Assembly: GCA_018398815.1 (NCBI GenBank)
Contig: CM031604.1
Span: 61,482,638 to 61,546,637 of the forward strand
Reading direction: 5' to 3'
DNA from: Conus ventricosus
Lineage: Eukaryota > Mollusca > Gastropoda > Neogastropoda > Conidae
Length of the DNA stretch: 64,000 nucleotides
Shown here: in pieces, positions 25,091-35,289 of the stretch
Numbering within the stretch: position 1 is the first letter of the stretch
How the letters are laid out: the number at the start of each line of letters is the position of its first letter
Notes under the pieces: model-generated
Told to the model about the DNA's origin: nothing
The model's database searches: none
The model's input: only the letters and a program-made list of their open reading frames with translations
Translations under genes and position numbers: made by a program

Positions 25091-25214
25091 CATACGAAAG
25101 GAGGATGGTATGGGATACAACCAGAACAGGAAGTGGGAGAAGGATTACAAAACATGAAGAGCTCTGTTTTAAGGAAGAAAAGGGTTTGCACATGACGTAC
25201 TACAAATGTATTCG

Positions 25215-25700
25215 TGGTCCATTGAAAGGGAGGAGAAAAGGAAAACGTTCCTTTTTCGGAGGATTTGACGGTACCGCACACGGCGTTGACTGGAGCATGA
25301 GAACAAGACCGGGAAGCCTGAAGAAACCAGAAGACAGGAGAAAAGAAGGGAGCAGTTAACTCACGCGGAATTGATTGGAGCATGGGAAACGAGAAGGGAA
25401 AGCGTGAAGAAACTAAACAAGACACGAGAACAGAAAGGATCAGTTAACGCACGCGGCATTGATACGAGCATGAACACAAGAAAGGAAAGCCTGATAAACT
25501 GAGTAAGATAGCATGGGGAAAAAGGAGCAACTACAACATGGGTCAACCATCTGAGAATGAAGATAAGACAGGAGAGAGTGATCAAGCTGTATAACTAAGC
25601 AGAAAAGAAGGTACCACGTATCATACGTGGGATTCGTCAGAGCACAGGAATGAGAAAGGAGAGCGTGATGAACTTTATAACACAGATAACGCAACTGAAG
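25215..25700. repeat. Degenerate tandem array, about 88-bp period
   Basis: Blocks containing GAGCAGTTAACTCACGCGG, then a TTGA-x-(T/A)-GGAGCATGAGAAC-like segment, then a GGAAAGCCTGAAGAAACT-like segment recur near 25262, 25350 and 25438. More diverged units run to about 25700. The unit is purine-rich on the plus strand. No function is evident. Confidence 0.75.
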
Positions 25701-25739
25701 GCATTGAACGACGCCATCTCTACCGCCAGCATCAGGCAG

Positions 25740-26400
25740 TTGTTCTCAGTGGGACTGATTATGGATCAGGGTTTACAACACTGTTCCGGAGAAATCTTCT
25801 TGAATTAGATAGAATACAAGATGAAGCAATCTGACTGATTTTGAGAACTACAAACTGGTTGAAACTGTGCGTTATCTGTGTGACCTTCCTTCAATGCAAG
25901 TCAGACGCAAGTTATTTCAGGTGAAGGTATGCTTCAGAGCACTTGTACATCCCCAAAGCCAACAACAGGCAGACAAGGAAACAAAAGGCGCTCGTCTAGA
26001 TGCGGAGAATCATGGATGGCACAGGCAGATGACAAAATACAGTTTATGTGCCGGCTATCAAAACTCAAAGTTACTAAGCAAGGCGAAAAGTATTTTAACC
26101 ATTTCGAACACCTCGAGGAAAAGGCTGTCGCACCAAAGCCTGGAAGACACAGTCAAGAATGGCCAGAGGGCAAAACCAGTGCAGACATTCAGACACATGC
26201 TGACAAATTCCTGGGGGAAAAAAGATACCGTGATATACACTGACTGTTCAAGTCACCACACGTTCCTGAGTTGAAAAAAAAGAAGATACCGTGATATACA
26301 TTGACTGCTCAAGTCACTACAGATTAAGTCAAGCTGGGAATACACAGTGACGCAAAAGCTCTGAACAATCCAGGAATACCATCGTGCACACAGCTTAAAC
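25740..26400 (+). pseudogene. LINE relic: polymerase linker to start of RNase H
   Basis: Plus-strand frames joined over frameshifts read LELDRIQDEAI, a stop, LILRTT, then VRYLCDLPSMQVRRKLFQVK and ESWMAQADDKIQFMC. This is the pattern of the region between reverse transcriptase and RNase H in molluscan non-LTR polyproteins. The RNase H strand 1 motif follows as DTVIYTDCSS near 26228, with Cys where the family normally has Gly after the catalytic Asp. The motif occurs a second time near 26287 because of a local duplication. Frameshifts and stops show the copy is dead. It could belong to the same family as the relic at 20590, but the two do not overlap enough to prove it. Confidence 0.65.
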
Positions 26401-26557
26401 TATCTGACTTGACTTCTTTGAGTAAGAGAACGGTGAAGGAAGCACAATGCAAGACTGAAGGAAGGATCAGAGTAATCCCATTTGCAGCATTCGTCTAAAA
26501 ATGAGGAGCCGAGGGTTTCAGAGCGCCACATAAATTTGAGGCAAAGGCACACAGCCT

Positions 26558-27052
26558 TTATCTCAGTATGAGGACGAGGAAGAAGAGCGTGATGAGCACC
26601 ATGTAGGGCAACATGGGCTGGGCGATGCCCACCACCACCATGGAGTACATGCACCACACGGACATCAGAAGCACCCGCCCAGACGACCAGTCTGGCCTCG
26701 CTCCACTTCCCCCTACGTGATGGCCAAACTCTTGGAACCGCCGCCCGAAGACGTAGCCTGGCCCGCTGGAAGCCGAAGACGCTGTGCTCGTTTCGCTCGC
26801 GTTGGTGGACGGGTCGGGGTGAGAGCCGGCGCCAGGTGGGACGGCAGGTTTCACGTCGACGTCCTCCGACGAATCCGAGCTGTTGGCGGCCATAGAGCGG
26901 TAGTAGAGATCGTCCAGTCGGGAACGTTTGTGGAACTGCTCGTGCATGTCCAGAGCGGCCGGGTTGGGCGATTTCCGGCGGCGCAGCCGGTGGGTGCGGT
27001 GCTCCGTTTGTGTGCAGATGGAGCGGAGTGTGACGGTGGAGCGGCTCTTTAT
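26558..27052 (-). CDS. RING-1 exon 3, terminal, with C-terminal membrane anchor
   Basis: This terminal exon (164 codons plus TAA) begins after an acceptor ending gcttcag with IKSRSTVTLRSICTQTEHRT, in phase 0, matching the phase-0 donor of exon 2. It continues with an Arg-rich patch (HRLRRRKSPN), an acidic serine-rich stretch (SSDSSEDVDV), and a long Pro/Ser/Thr/Ala-rich linker. The end is strongly hydrophobic: VLLMSVWCMYSMVVVGIAQP and then MLPYMVLITLFFLVLILR at the very C-terminus. That predicts one or two membrane segments and a tail-anchored E3 ligase facing the cytosol. Assignment to RING-1 rests on strand, phase and order. An additional exon between this one and exon 2 cannot be excluded. 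No clear AATAAA follows closely. Confidence 0.75.
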   Translation of the reverse strand: MKSRSTVTLRSICTQTEHRTHRLRRRKSPNPAALDMHEQFHKRSRLDDLYYRSMAANSSDSSEDVDVKPAVPPGAGSHPDPSTNASETSTASSASSGPGYVFGRRFQEFGHHVGGSGARPDWSSGRVLLMSVWCMYSMVVVGIAQPMLPYMVLITLFFLVLILR

Positions 27053-27057
27053 CTGAA

Positions 27058-27082
27058 GCACACGCACACGCGCGCGCGCGCG

Positions 27083-27132
<50 letters not shown>

Positions 27133-27206
27133 ACGGACATCAGAAGCACTCGCCCAGACAATATCAGTCTGGCCTCTGTGTGCGTGCGTGCGTGCGTGCG
27201 TGTGTG

Positions 27207-27246
<40 letters not shown>

Positions 27247-27270
27247 TGTGTGTGTGTGTGTGTGTACTGT
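27058..27270. repeat. CA/CG microsatellites and a copied piece of RING-1 exon 3
   Basis: A (CG)n-(CA)n run (27061-27131) and a (GT)n run (27178-27266) bracket 27131-27177. That piece is an imperfect copy of 26653-26700 in exon 3 (CGGACATCAGAAGCAC...CGCCCAGAC...CAGTCTGGCC). The copy lies just upstream of exon 3, in intron 2 of RING-1, on the same strand. Confidence 0.85.
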
Positions 27271-28029
27271 CCTTCAGGGACATGTTTGTTAGTGAAGCTC
27301 TGTGACCAGCCAGCGAATCACAGAATAACGCAGCGTGAGGATGACACTTACATGTGCAAGTCACAATTATTGTGGTGAAAAAAAAAAATTAAATCATGGC
27401 GAAAATAATAAACTTGCTTATAAAACTGAGCATTTTCAATTTTTACTATTTACGAAAATGGATGGCAGACAAACGCGCTCAAAGAATATCAACCACTTGG
27501 CAATGTTGGAGTTGGCCTATCAAGCTCTTTTTTTCATCGTCTTTACTGATATGGGTTTCACTTAAACAGTTACATTTTGAAATTCAAAAAAGAGTAAAGC
27601 ATATCTTGAGTCGTACACTTAAGTGGTTATCAATGTAAGTTTAATTCGTGGATTTTTCAGGTTTCAGAGATTAAACTATGCTGGTTCCAAGATATATTCA
27701 TTGTTCAATATTTCTACACCATTTGTCATCCTGAGATTTGAAGTTAACCCCGCAGTTTCACATCCTTCCAGAATGAAACTTAATGTGCAAATGAAATTTT
27801 TTAAAAAAGAAAGAAAAAAGGAAGGGGGAAAGAAAAAAAAAAAAATCAGACACGGAATAGTTTTTTTTTTCCAGTTCATGTTTGAAGCATGAGTGAATGC
27901 TAAGAAGGATATATTTTGATTCATGTTTACCCAGTGTAAGCGTTTCTCTGTAGTTCCATCATTTTCTGTCTTTTGAACAGATGACGAGAAGAATCGGAGA
28001 TTCAGGCGCAAAACTTTTGCAAGAGCTTC

Positions 28030-28310
28030 TGTACTAGTAGGTCCATGGAGGCTGTCACCGGGTGGACGTAGTGGTGCACTCCAGAGAGGACGGTCACTTA
28101 CAGCTCCTAGGCTGACCAATTATTGTCAGTAGAGGGCTGAAGCTAGTAGCGGTGTCCTGTCTTTGCTGGATCAGAACAGACGCTTGTGAACATCACCGAA
28201 ATAACTCAACATGAGCGCGGTGTTTTCTTTGGGGCATTATTTGTTATAATTCGGTACTGATCGCTCCCTGCAAGGTGCCGGTGCAGGTCATGACGGGTGT
28301 GGCCATGTAT
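28030..28310 (+). mobile_element. SINE copy D, old and diverged
   Basis: This is homologous to the distal half of the SINE at 29250. Shared landmarks are CAATTATTGTC, TGGATCAGAACAGACGC, AACATCACCGAAATAACTC and CTGATCGCTCCCTG. Ends and target duplications are no longer recognisable. It lies in RING-1 intron 2. Confidence 0.75.
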
Positions 28311-29249
28311 GGAGAAGTCGGAATGAATGGCTTTGGAATAACACCACAGAGACGGCATGGAAAATGAGACCGCATTACATAAATAATCTAATCCATCAAC
28401 CAGCCGATCCATTTATCAATGAAAATGAAAATACAAGAATAACACTGAGACATCATTAAACAAATGGATTAAATAACCAATCAACCAGCCGATCGATTGA
28501 TCAATAAAAGTTGAAATACTAGAACTTCGATGTGTTGTAAATATTTGTATTAAGATACTTTTTTTTCCTGTGGATGATACCGTTAATCCATCGGACACAA
28601 TCTCAAAACACTAATTATATACCATATAGATATACTACTAGAAACACATCTAACCCTGGCGAATTCTGACGGCTGTATGTCATCGATCAGCACCTCGTTT
28701 CTACAAAGTTGTGAGCGCGTGCATCGGAATCACAGTTACTCGTCTGATGCTCAGTAATCTTTTTGGCAGAATATTAATGCAACAAGAATGCAATATAAGC
28801 ACTATGATCACATGTAAATGACAAATATGGTGCATAAGCCTTCTTATTCCTTCCATTGTGGAAATGGAAGTTATCCCTCAAAGAATATCACGTTAACAAG
28901 TACGTCTTTTGAAACCAAGGTCAGAGTTCAGGGTTACAGCAAAGGTCAAGCAGTAAGTACAAAGTTTGAACAGATAAAAAAAATCGCCCTGACACTGTGA
29001 AAAAAGAAAAAAAAAAGAAGGAAAAGAAAAGATTTTAATGTGTAAAGATTTTTACCCTGAATTTCGGTCAGCAAATTGGTTCAATGCCAAATGTCAGCAA
29101 AAATAGCAGAACATGTGGACTCCTCGTGTTCTACGCCATTGGAGGGCACGAGGATTTTGAGTGAAAAGTCTAGCAGACGACAGGAAAATGAAGGGTCATG
29201 TGAATCGTGCTTGCATAGAAAAAGAAACGGACATAAGACTGCCTACGTC

Positions 29250-30090
29250 ACTAGCCGCCGTGGCGAAGTGGTTAGCGTCGCGGACTCCCGGCTGGAGGTC
29301 GTGGGTTCGAATCCCAACAGAAGTCATGTGGTTTTTCTGCCCGACCGCTCCTACCAGAGTTGAGTTGCTGCGGACTCAGTTGGGAAGACTGGGACCACAC
29401 AGTCGAGTTTCATCCACTTAATGATGCGTTTCTGAGAGTGTTGCTCAAATTTTATGACCAACACTGCAGGTGCCTGTATCTCTCGGGCCTGGTTGACGCC
29501 AGGATATATTATGAAAGGAAGCGTAGAGTACAGCCCTGTCATGTAGTCTCAGACCGAAATGGAATCCGTAGCATCATCTTAATCATCCTCATTCTCATTG
29601 ATCAGCAAAAAAATGTCTCAAATCTGTGGCCCTTCATGCCCTGCTCTCATGGTGACCTCAATTTCGATGTCCCTCCACGTCTGTGCCTTGTTTGGTTCCC
29701 GTCGGGGTCACCAGTATCGGCGAGTCCATGGGCTGTCGTTGGACGGACTTGGGCGCCCTCCGAGGGAGAGCTCACTCACGCCGGCTCCGCGACTAAGCAA
29801 TTATTGTCGTCAGTTGGGGGCTTAGTAGGTGGTGTCCTGCGTATGTTAGATCAGAACAGGCGCCACTGAACACCACCGAAGTGACTCGGCAGCAGTGCAG
29901 TGTCTCCTCCGGTGGGTTGCCTCTTGACGACTTGACATTGACTGCTCCCTGTGGTTTGCCGTGCCGTGGCTGTGGCGGGGCCGACCGGGCTGTGGCTGTG
30001 GACGGGGTGTCGGAATGAGCGGCGTGGGTGTACTGCCTCTGAGGTGGCGCAGAGGTTGGGACAGCAAAAAAAAAAAAAAAAAAAAAAAAA
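29250..30090 (+). mobile_element. SINE copy A, full length, with 15-bp target-site duplication
   Basis: This is a retrotransposed element of about 840 bp. It starts with a tRNA-derived head carrying an A box (TGGCGAAGTGGTTAG, 29261-29275) and a B box (GGTTCGAATCC, 29304-29314), the internal RNA polymerase III promoter. It ends in a 25-base poly-A at 30066-30090. Perfect 15-bp copies of AAGACTGCCTACGTC flank it (29235-29249 and 30089-30103, the second sharing two A's with the tail). The long body has no coding potential I trust. It is unusually long for a SINE. The high similarity to copies B and C over the shared parts and the intact duplication suggest fairly recent activity. It sits in RING-1 intron 2 on the antisense strand. 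Confidence 0.93.
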
Positions 30091-30327
30091 GACTGCCTAC
30101 GTCTGCAGTACTCTTGTCCTTAACGGCCTCAGGCCGACAGGACGTAAAACTCACCCCTAACCTAACCTAACCTAGACCTGCCTCGGAGTCAGGTATGGTA
30201 CGGGTCAAGGGTTGGACTGTCCGATAAATATGTTTTGGTACTGGCTGGTCTTCTGAGAAAAGGCAGGTGCAGCTTTGAGTGTAATATAGAATTGGGGCCT
30301 AAACTGTAACCCAAGACCAAAACATAC

Positions 30328-30511
30328 CCTTTTCCGTTCTCTCTTCCAATCGCAGACCAGGTTCTGGATGAGGAAGGAAGTCGAGGCGTGGCCGCGCAGG
30401 ATGCTGGAGGCGGGGAAGAGAGCTCGGCACGTGGGGCATGGCAGACACAGGTAGCGTAGCGAGACGTCAGGACTGGCATTCCTCGACGTCCGACCCAGCC
30501 GCACCAGACAG
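30328..30511 (-). CDS. RING-1 exon 2, second half of RING
   Basis: This 184-bp exon has an acceptor ttcattccag and a GTATGT donor. Its first base completes the Phe codon between two zinc ligands, giving CGHSFCRFC across the junction. It then encodes CLVRLGRTSRNASPDVSLRY and LCLPCPTCRALFPASSIL, so CPTC supplies the last Cys pair of the RING. A helix and a basic end (DWKRERKR) follow. The loop before CPTC is longer than in most RINGs. It ends in phase 0. Confidence 0.88.
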
Positions 30512-30795
30512 CTGGAATGAAGAACAGACGTCACAGAGTGACATTGGTCAAGAAATCTCTCTCCCGTACCCATCCCACAGTGTACACTTGTCAAGAAGGC
30601 CTTCTCCGCTAACACCCCCCCCCTCCCCCACCTCCCTATCTAATCCCCTCTCCTGAAAAGGTTGTCCCTGTCTTCTAGAAGTACTTCTGCGTGTAGACTA
30701 TAACAAAGCACAGTACTTATTCATCAACGTAATCTCTCTCTCTGTCTCTCTCTCTCTGAGGATAGTGTTACTTAAAATATCCTGATAAACACGAC

Positions 30796-30845
30796 AGGAA
30801 TTTGTATCTCTCGGGCCTGTTTGACGCTGGTTTCCATGCTCAGCG
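30796..30845 (+). mobile_element. SINE fragment G
   Basis: TTTGTATCTCTCGGGCCTG followed by TTTGACGCTGG matches the SINE body (compare 29474-29505). Only about 45 bp is recognisable. Confidence 0.6.
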
Positions 30846-30929
30846 ATGTCAAACGCCATATTTATCATATGCATCTGTGTTTCATAATTCTGAGGACCTG
30901 CTTACGAAGACTGGTCTATTACTCAATGC

Positions 30930-31850
30930 TCTTAAATGCCATGTTAACATGAAGACTGGTCTATGACTCAATGCTCTGATGTCGTATTACCATGTTATCA
31001 ATTGTGTATAGTCGGGCTGCAACAGGTCTTAATCGTAATGTGGTCATAAAGCTCGGCGTTTATTGGGATGATTGATCTAACGCATTATTTTGGGAGGTAC
31101 TGAGGTAGGATTACCACCTCAATCTCCTATTTATTTATTGAGTTCGTTAGTTATTCAGTCATTCCTAATTGTTGTTTTTTTTCTTTTTCATTTATTTATT
31201 CACATTTTTTATTTTAAGAATTCCTCCCCCTCATCCTCTCCCGCCTCCTTCCCCCTCACCTTTATCTTCTATGTACTTGTGTACATGTGTGCTTTGGTGC
31301 ATATGTATGCCTTCGTTCATATACATGCCCCCCCCCCCCCCCCCCCCCCCCGTCGCTTTCCCCGTTACTGTTTTTACTTTTACACAATAATTTTTTTCTC
31401 CAGAGTCAGTGGGAGTGTTGTTAGCGACTCCTGTCAAAGCCACACGTTTCTCTTATTTACGATATATTTCCATTCACAACTTCTCTGTCGCGTCGGCATC
31501 GCACGTATGGCACTTCAATTTCATATTTGTTTTGTCAATGTGTTTATGTGTCATTATTCTGCAGGCCAGCATGCGAAGTATATGAAGCTTGTTATATGTT
31601 CAACGGTGTTGAATACATGTACCACGTTTATCGTTTTCATATATGAAAATCATTGTTTCATCGACCTGCGTATGAAGATCAATGCTGTTCAACGCAGTAT
31701 CACTATGTTCTTTACCCTTAAATGTGCATGGTCGGTCTGCAACAGTGGCTTTGTCGTGAGCATAGAGTTCAGCGCCTATTGGGATGATCGATCTAATGCA
31801 TTTCATTTTGGGAGATACTGAGCAAGGTTAACGCTCTTGTCTCCCGTTTG
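30930..31850. repeat. Diverged direct duplication, about 190-bp arms
   Basis: Arms at about 30940-31130 and 31655-31850 share, in order, segments like CTGCAACAG, TATTGGGATGAT(T/C)GATCTAA and TTTTGGGAG(G/A)TACTGAG, about 720 bp apart. Between the arms lie T-rich DNA and a 24-base C run (31327-31350). It could be the remains of a terminal-repeat element or a simple duplication. No coding region supports the former. Confidence 0.6.
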
Positions 31851-32154
31851 GTTACTTGTTATCTCTCTGTCTATCTACCTGTTCATCTGTCTATTGATCC
31901 ACCCATCTATCAGTATCTCTCTGTCTGTCTATCTATCTAGTTACTTCATTTCCAGGCCTCCTTGTTTCAATCCATGTCACTTTACTTACGTATGTATTCA
32001 TCTATTTTCAATGGTACTTTTTCTGGTCTTTCCTACAGATGGCCCGACAGCCCCATCCCTCTAACCTCCCTCCTTCCCCTCGCCCCCTTCCCCCGCTTCT
32101 TCACTCCCTCTTCTTGGGAACTTGCATGCGTATGTGCTTCGGTACATACATTTT

Positions 32155-32222
32155 CATGCACACACACACACACACATGCATACATATATATATATATATA
32201 TAATATACATACAGAGAGAGCG

Positions 32223-32284
<62 letters not shown>

Positions 32285-32332
32285 CACACACACACATATA
32301 TATATATATTACACATACATGTTGTTTGTGTG

Positions 32333-32373
<41 letters not shown>

Positions 32374-32395
32374 CGCGCGCGTGTGTGTGTGAAGT
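32155..32395. repeat. Microsatellite cluster in RING-1 intron 1 (CA, TA, GA, TA, GT)
   Basis: Blocks of CA (32158-32175), TA (32185-32202), GA (32213-32281), TA (32297-32310) and GT (32333-32391) are arranged nearly symmetrically. The CA and GT blocks could pair as a hairpin. Confidence 0.9.
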
Positions 32396-32521
32396 CAAGT
32401 CAAAATTATCTTTAATAAGGGTTGAGAAATAAGCTTTCAAGCTTTTTTTTTTTCTTTTTACATCTGCCTCGTAAAAATAAATAAATAAATATAGCATACA
32501 ACGGGGAAAATTGCAAACAAC

Positions 32522-32523
<2 letters not shown>

Positions 32524-32577
<54 letters not shown>

Positions 32578-32662
32578 TGTGTGTGTGTGTGGTGTGTGTG
32601 TGTGTGTGTGTGTGTGTGTTGTGCGTGTGTGTGTGTGCGGGGCGCGCGTGTGTGTGTGTGAT
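32524..32662. repeat. (GT)n array adjoining RING-1 exon 1 donor
   Basis: About 140 bp of GT with small interruptions lies 65-200 bp past the exon 1 donor, inside intron 1. Confidence 0.92.
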
Positions 32663-32727
32663 GGTCTCTCTCGATGCCAACTTTGGCGATGTTTTCAAGA
32701 CAAATCTAGTCACAAGACAAGACTCAC

Positions 32728-32921
32728 AATCTGCAGAAGGAGTGACCACAGCTGAGAGTGTGGGGCTGCTGCAGGTAGCCGAAACACACCTGGCACTTGA
32801 GGTGACGGCTCCAGTGCGGACCCACATTCTCGACGCCGGCAGCGCTCGGTGAATTTTGACCTAAACAGGCTGCCATAGCTTCTCCAGCTCCGCCGACGCC
32901 AGGCTCTTCCCCCGCCATCAT
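32728..32921 (-). CDS. RING-1 exon 1, start and first half of RING
   Basis: This gene encodes a predicted RING-HC ubiquitin ligase of about 290 residues. Exon 1 starts at the first of two adjacent ATGs (32921 and 32918) and encodes a Gly/Ala-rich leader. After that comes HLKCQVCFGYLQQPHTLSCG and HSFCR. The ligands are C-x2-C (CQVC), C-x-H (CGH) and x2-C (SFC), and the following C-x2-C pair is completed by exon 2. The GTGAGT donor interrupts a codon in phase 2. RING-HC domains recruit E2-ubiquitin and pass ubiquitin to substrates. The closest overall plan I can name is a TRIM/RNF-type N-terminal RING with a C-terminal membrane anchor, but no B-box is visible and the exact family is unknown. 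The second RING gene (37753-47874) shares its exon plan. Confidence 0.87.
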
Positions 32922-33957
32922 GAATTCAGACTTTGTAAAGAGGGACTTTTTATCAAATGACGTTTTTTTTTTCTTCTTTTTTTTTCGTCATACATTTTCG
33001 TACTTGGAATAAAAACGAAGGTTGGTAAGGGGTTAGGTCTGAGTTCTGTAGTGACCATGGAAACGGGACGAAAAAATGAAAAGAAAAAGAAAAGAAAAAA
33101 TCCAGCGTGTCCAAAATGTTTGTATAGGCCTACGCCCGGCGTGTCCTGTCTGTCTGCCGAAATAGTGGCAGAATCATCAACCAATTGATGGCGGCCACTC
33201 AACAGAAGAAGAAGATCTGTCTGTCTGTCAGTCTGTGATTCTCTCTCTCTCTCTTGTTGCCGAGCAATTAGCAACCCCCCCCCCTCCCTCTCTCCCTCCC
33301 CAAACCATACGCACATCACTATCACTCTCTGGCTGACAAAGCGATACACAGCAATCAACGTTGGCATTGTCTTTTAATATCTTGTATGAACGAATAAATA
33401 ACAGATTTACTTCAAAGTCTGAGCGGGTTGTTGTGCGACGAACATATGCTGTGTTCTGAGACGTGTTCAACACAGTACAGTCTCCTACCATGACCCAAGA
33501 CAGCATGGGAGGCAAGTAGGAATCACCGCATGGGAATCTCCAAATATAAGGACCGTAAACATTTGGAATGTACGCTTAAAAAAAAAAAAAAAAAAAAAAA
33601 AAGCGGTCATTAAGACAAAGTATACAGAATACCTCAGTCAGAGTGGGTGGTTCTGGGGATAAGATGATAATCACATGCAGTGCGGGTACATCTCATATGT
33701 TTCGAGAACAGTTGGAAAAGTTTTTAAAAATTTTTTTAATCATAGTTCATTAAGTTAATAAAAGCTGCAACTGTGTGTTGGATTCCCATGAACACTCAAT
33801 CTCATCAACGACAAAAAAAAAAAAGAATGTTTAGCAAACAGACTAGGCGTGTCATCGTTTGAGTGGTGTTAAAATAGTGTGAGGCCCCTCAGCCTCTCGC
33901 CCACTCCTGCCATGGATATTCCCGCGAGCCATAGCCTGCCACCCCAGGCACGAATCG
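32922..33957. other. RING-1 upstream region
   Basis: No gene is seen. The immediate upstream DNA should hold the RING-1 promoter, but no convincing TATA box stands out. Poly-A/T tracts (33579-33602) and short CT and C runs (33240-33290) are present. Confidence 0.5.
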
Positions 33958-34323
33958 ATGGCAAACCAAAAACGAAGCGACAAACGTGATAATTTTTGCG
34001 CTGGCGAAATTTGGCTTAAAAGCGTCGCTAGTTTCTTCTCTGGTAAAGAAATTTATATGAGAACCGAAGTCTTTAAGATCGGAGAGAGAGGATTTCCACC
34101 TTTCGACACTTTCACGGAACTTCTGTATGAAATCCCCCTACCTGCCCTTCGGCGAAAGCACTCGCAGGATAGCTGTCGATCAGAGGGTCATGCTCTTATG
34201 AATAACTATCACTATGAACTATCAGAGGTCGCATTTCTTGGAGTAGACGTAAATCTTAGCTTGGATGCAATCAACAGCATGCCCAGTCTTACAGAACACG
34301 TCAAAAGGATGCTCTGCTCGTAA
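33958..34323 (+). CDS. Hypothetical 121-residue ORF, unrecognised
   Basis: A plus-strand frame runs from ATG (33958) to TAA with no low-complexity sequence. It begins MANQKRSDKRDNFCAGEIWL and includes GERGFPPFDTFTELLYEIPL. Length and even composition make it better than the surrounding chance frames, but I recognise no domain, signal peptide or membrane segment. It could be a lineage-specific gene, an exon, or a mobile-element remnant. No splice or polyadenylation signals argue strongly either way. Confidence 0.3.
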   Translation: MANQKRSDKRDNFCAGEIWLKSVASFFSGKEIYMRTEVFKIGERGFPPFDTFTELLYEIPLPALRRKHSQDSCRSEGHALMNNYHYELSEVAFLGVDVNLSLDAINSMPSLTEHVKRMLCS

Positions 34324-34866
34324 AATATGGGTGCTAGGAATGCCAAAGGAATTATCAGAGCCTGGCATGTATAGTACCGCATGAAACACTAAGTAGTCAC
34401 ACGGATAAGGTATCGAATATAGAAGACTTAGAAAAACCAGAGACGTGAAAAACATTTACGTTCAAACTGAGGGGTATGGTGCAATGAATCTTAATCGATG
34501 AGAGGGGCGTAGAGCCGAGAACACATGACAGACGTACAAGGAATAGCCTGACTGTGAGCGAGCAGGTGAATACAATGAATAACAGAAAGATCAGGGACAC
34601 AATGCAGGAAAGATGAGAAAGCTGACAGACAAAAACTTGAGAAAAACAAACCAACCAACAAAAAAAGTCAGCAGTCGGGATGGTTTAACGACAACGACTC
34701 GAAAGGATAGTCATCAACCAGGAAGTGGAAAAACGAGTCACTCGACATTTCCGTTCTAGTGAGCTTACCAAAGGGACACAGACTGTGGCTGTTTCACTGA
34801 AAATACAACGCAGCCGTTTAGCCATGCAGCATGATGCTGCCCTAGCAAAACAACACACACACAAAA

Positions 34867-34868
<2 letters not shown>

Positions 34869-34941
<73 letters not shown>
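34869..34941. repeat. (GA)n microsatellite
   Basis: About 70 bp of uninterrupted GA. Confidence 0.95.
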
Positions 34942-34942
<1 letters not shown>

Positions 34943-35039
34943 CTAAAAATATCTCAACACCGAGAAAACTATCAGTGGGACAAAAAAATTCCCTAAGGTA
35001 AATATTTTTATTACACTCTTGAGTCAGAACACACAGACA

Positions 35040-35250
35040 GAACTATCAGTGGAACATGTTACTGGACCCATTGCCTCCACATATGGGCACAGTCAGAGAG
35101 TGAGATAACGTCACTGAATCACAGATAATAACTGGACACCGAGAGAAGCATCAGAGGGACATGTGTTACCGGACCCATTGCCTCCACAGGTAAGCACAGC
35201 CGGCCAGAGACTGAGATTGCGTCATTGAGCCCAAGACAGCGCAGTTGTCT
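35040..35250. repeat. Tandem duplication, about 105-bp period
   Basis: Two units share GGACCCATTGCCTCCACA, a GCACAG...CAGAGA segment and a following GAGAT-x3-GTCA block. The second unit starts near 35148. Confidence 0.85.
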
Positions 35251-35289
35251 TCACTCCCTAATTGGCTATCCCAGAGAGACTATGACGTA

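Noticed and set aside
26400..27161. 253-codon minus-strand ORF overlapping RING-1 exon 3
   Set aside because: Different frame from the exon that fits splice phase; it is open partly because of the CA repeat.
29250..29325. Functional tRNA gene
   Set aside because: It has A and B boxes but is fused to a long body with a poly-A tail and target duplications, and a second copy exists; it is the head of a SINE.
29360..29869. 169-codon plus-strand ORF
   Set aside because: Lies wholly inside SINE copy A and is broken in copy B.
31090..31821. 243-codon plus-strand ORF
   Set aside because: Starts with TTG, crosses a 24-base C run whose length is unsure, is hydrophobic by base composition, shows no domain and includes one arm of a noncoding duplication.
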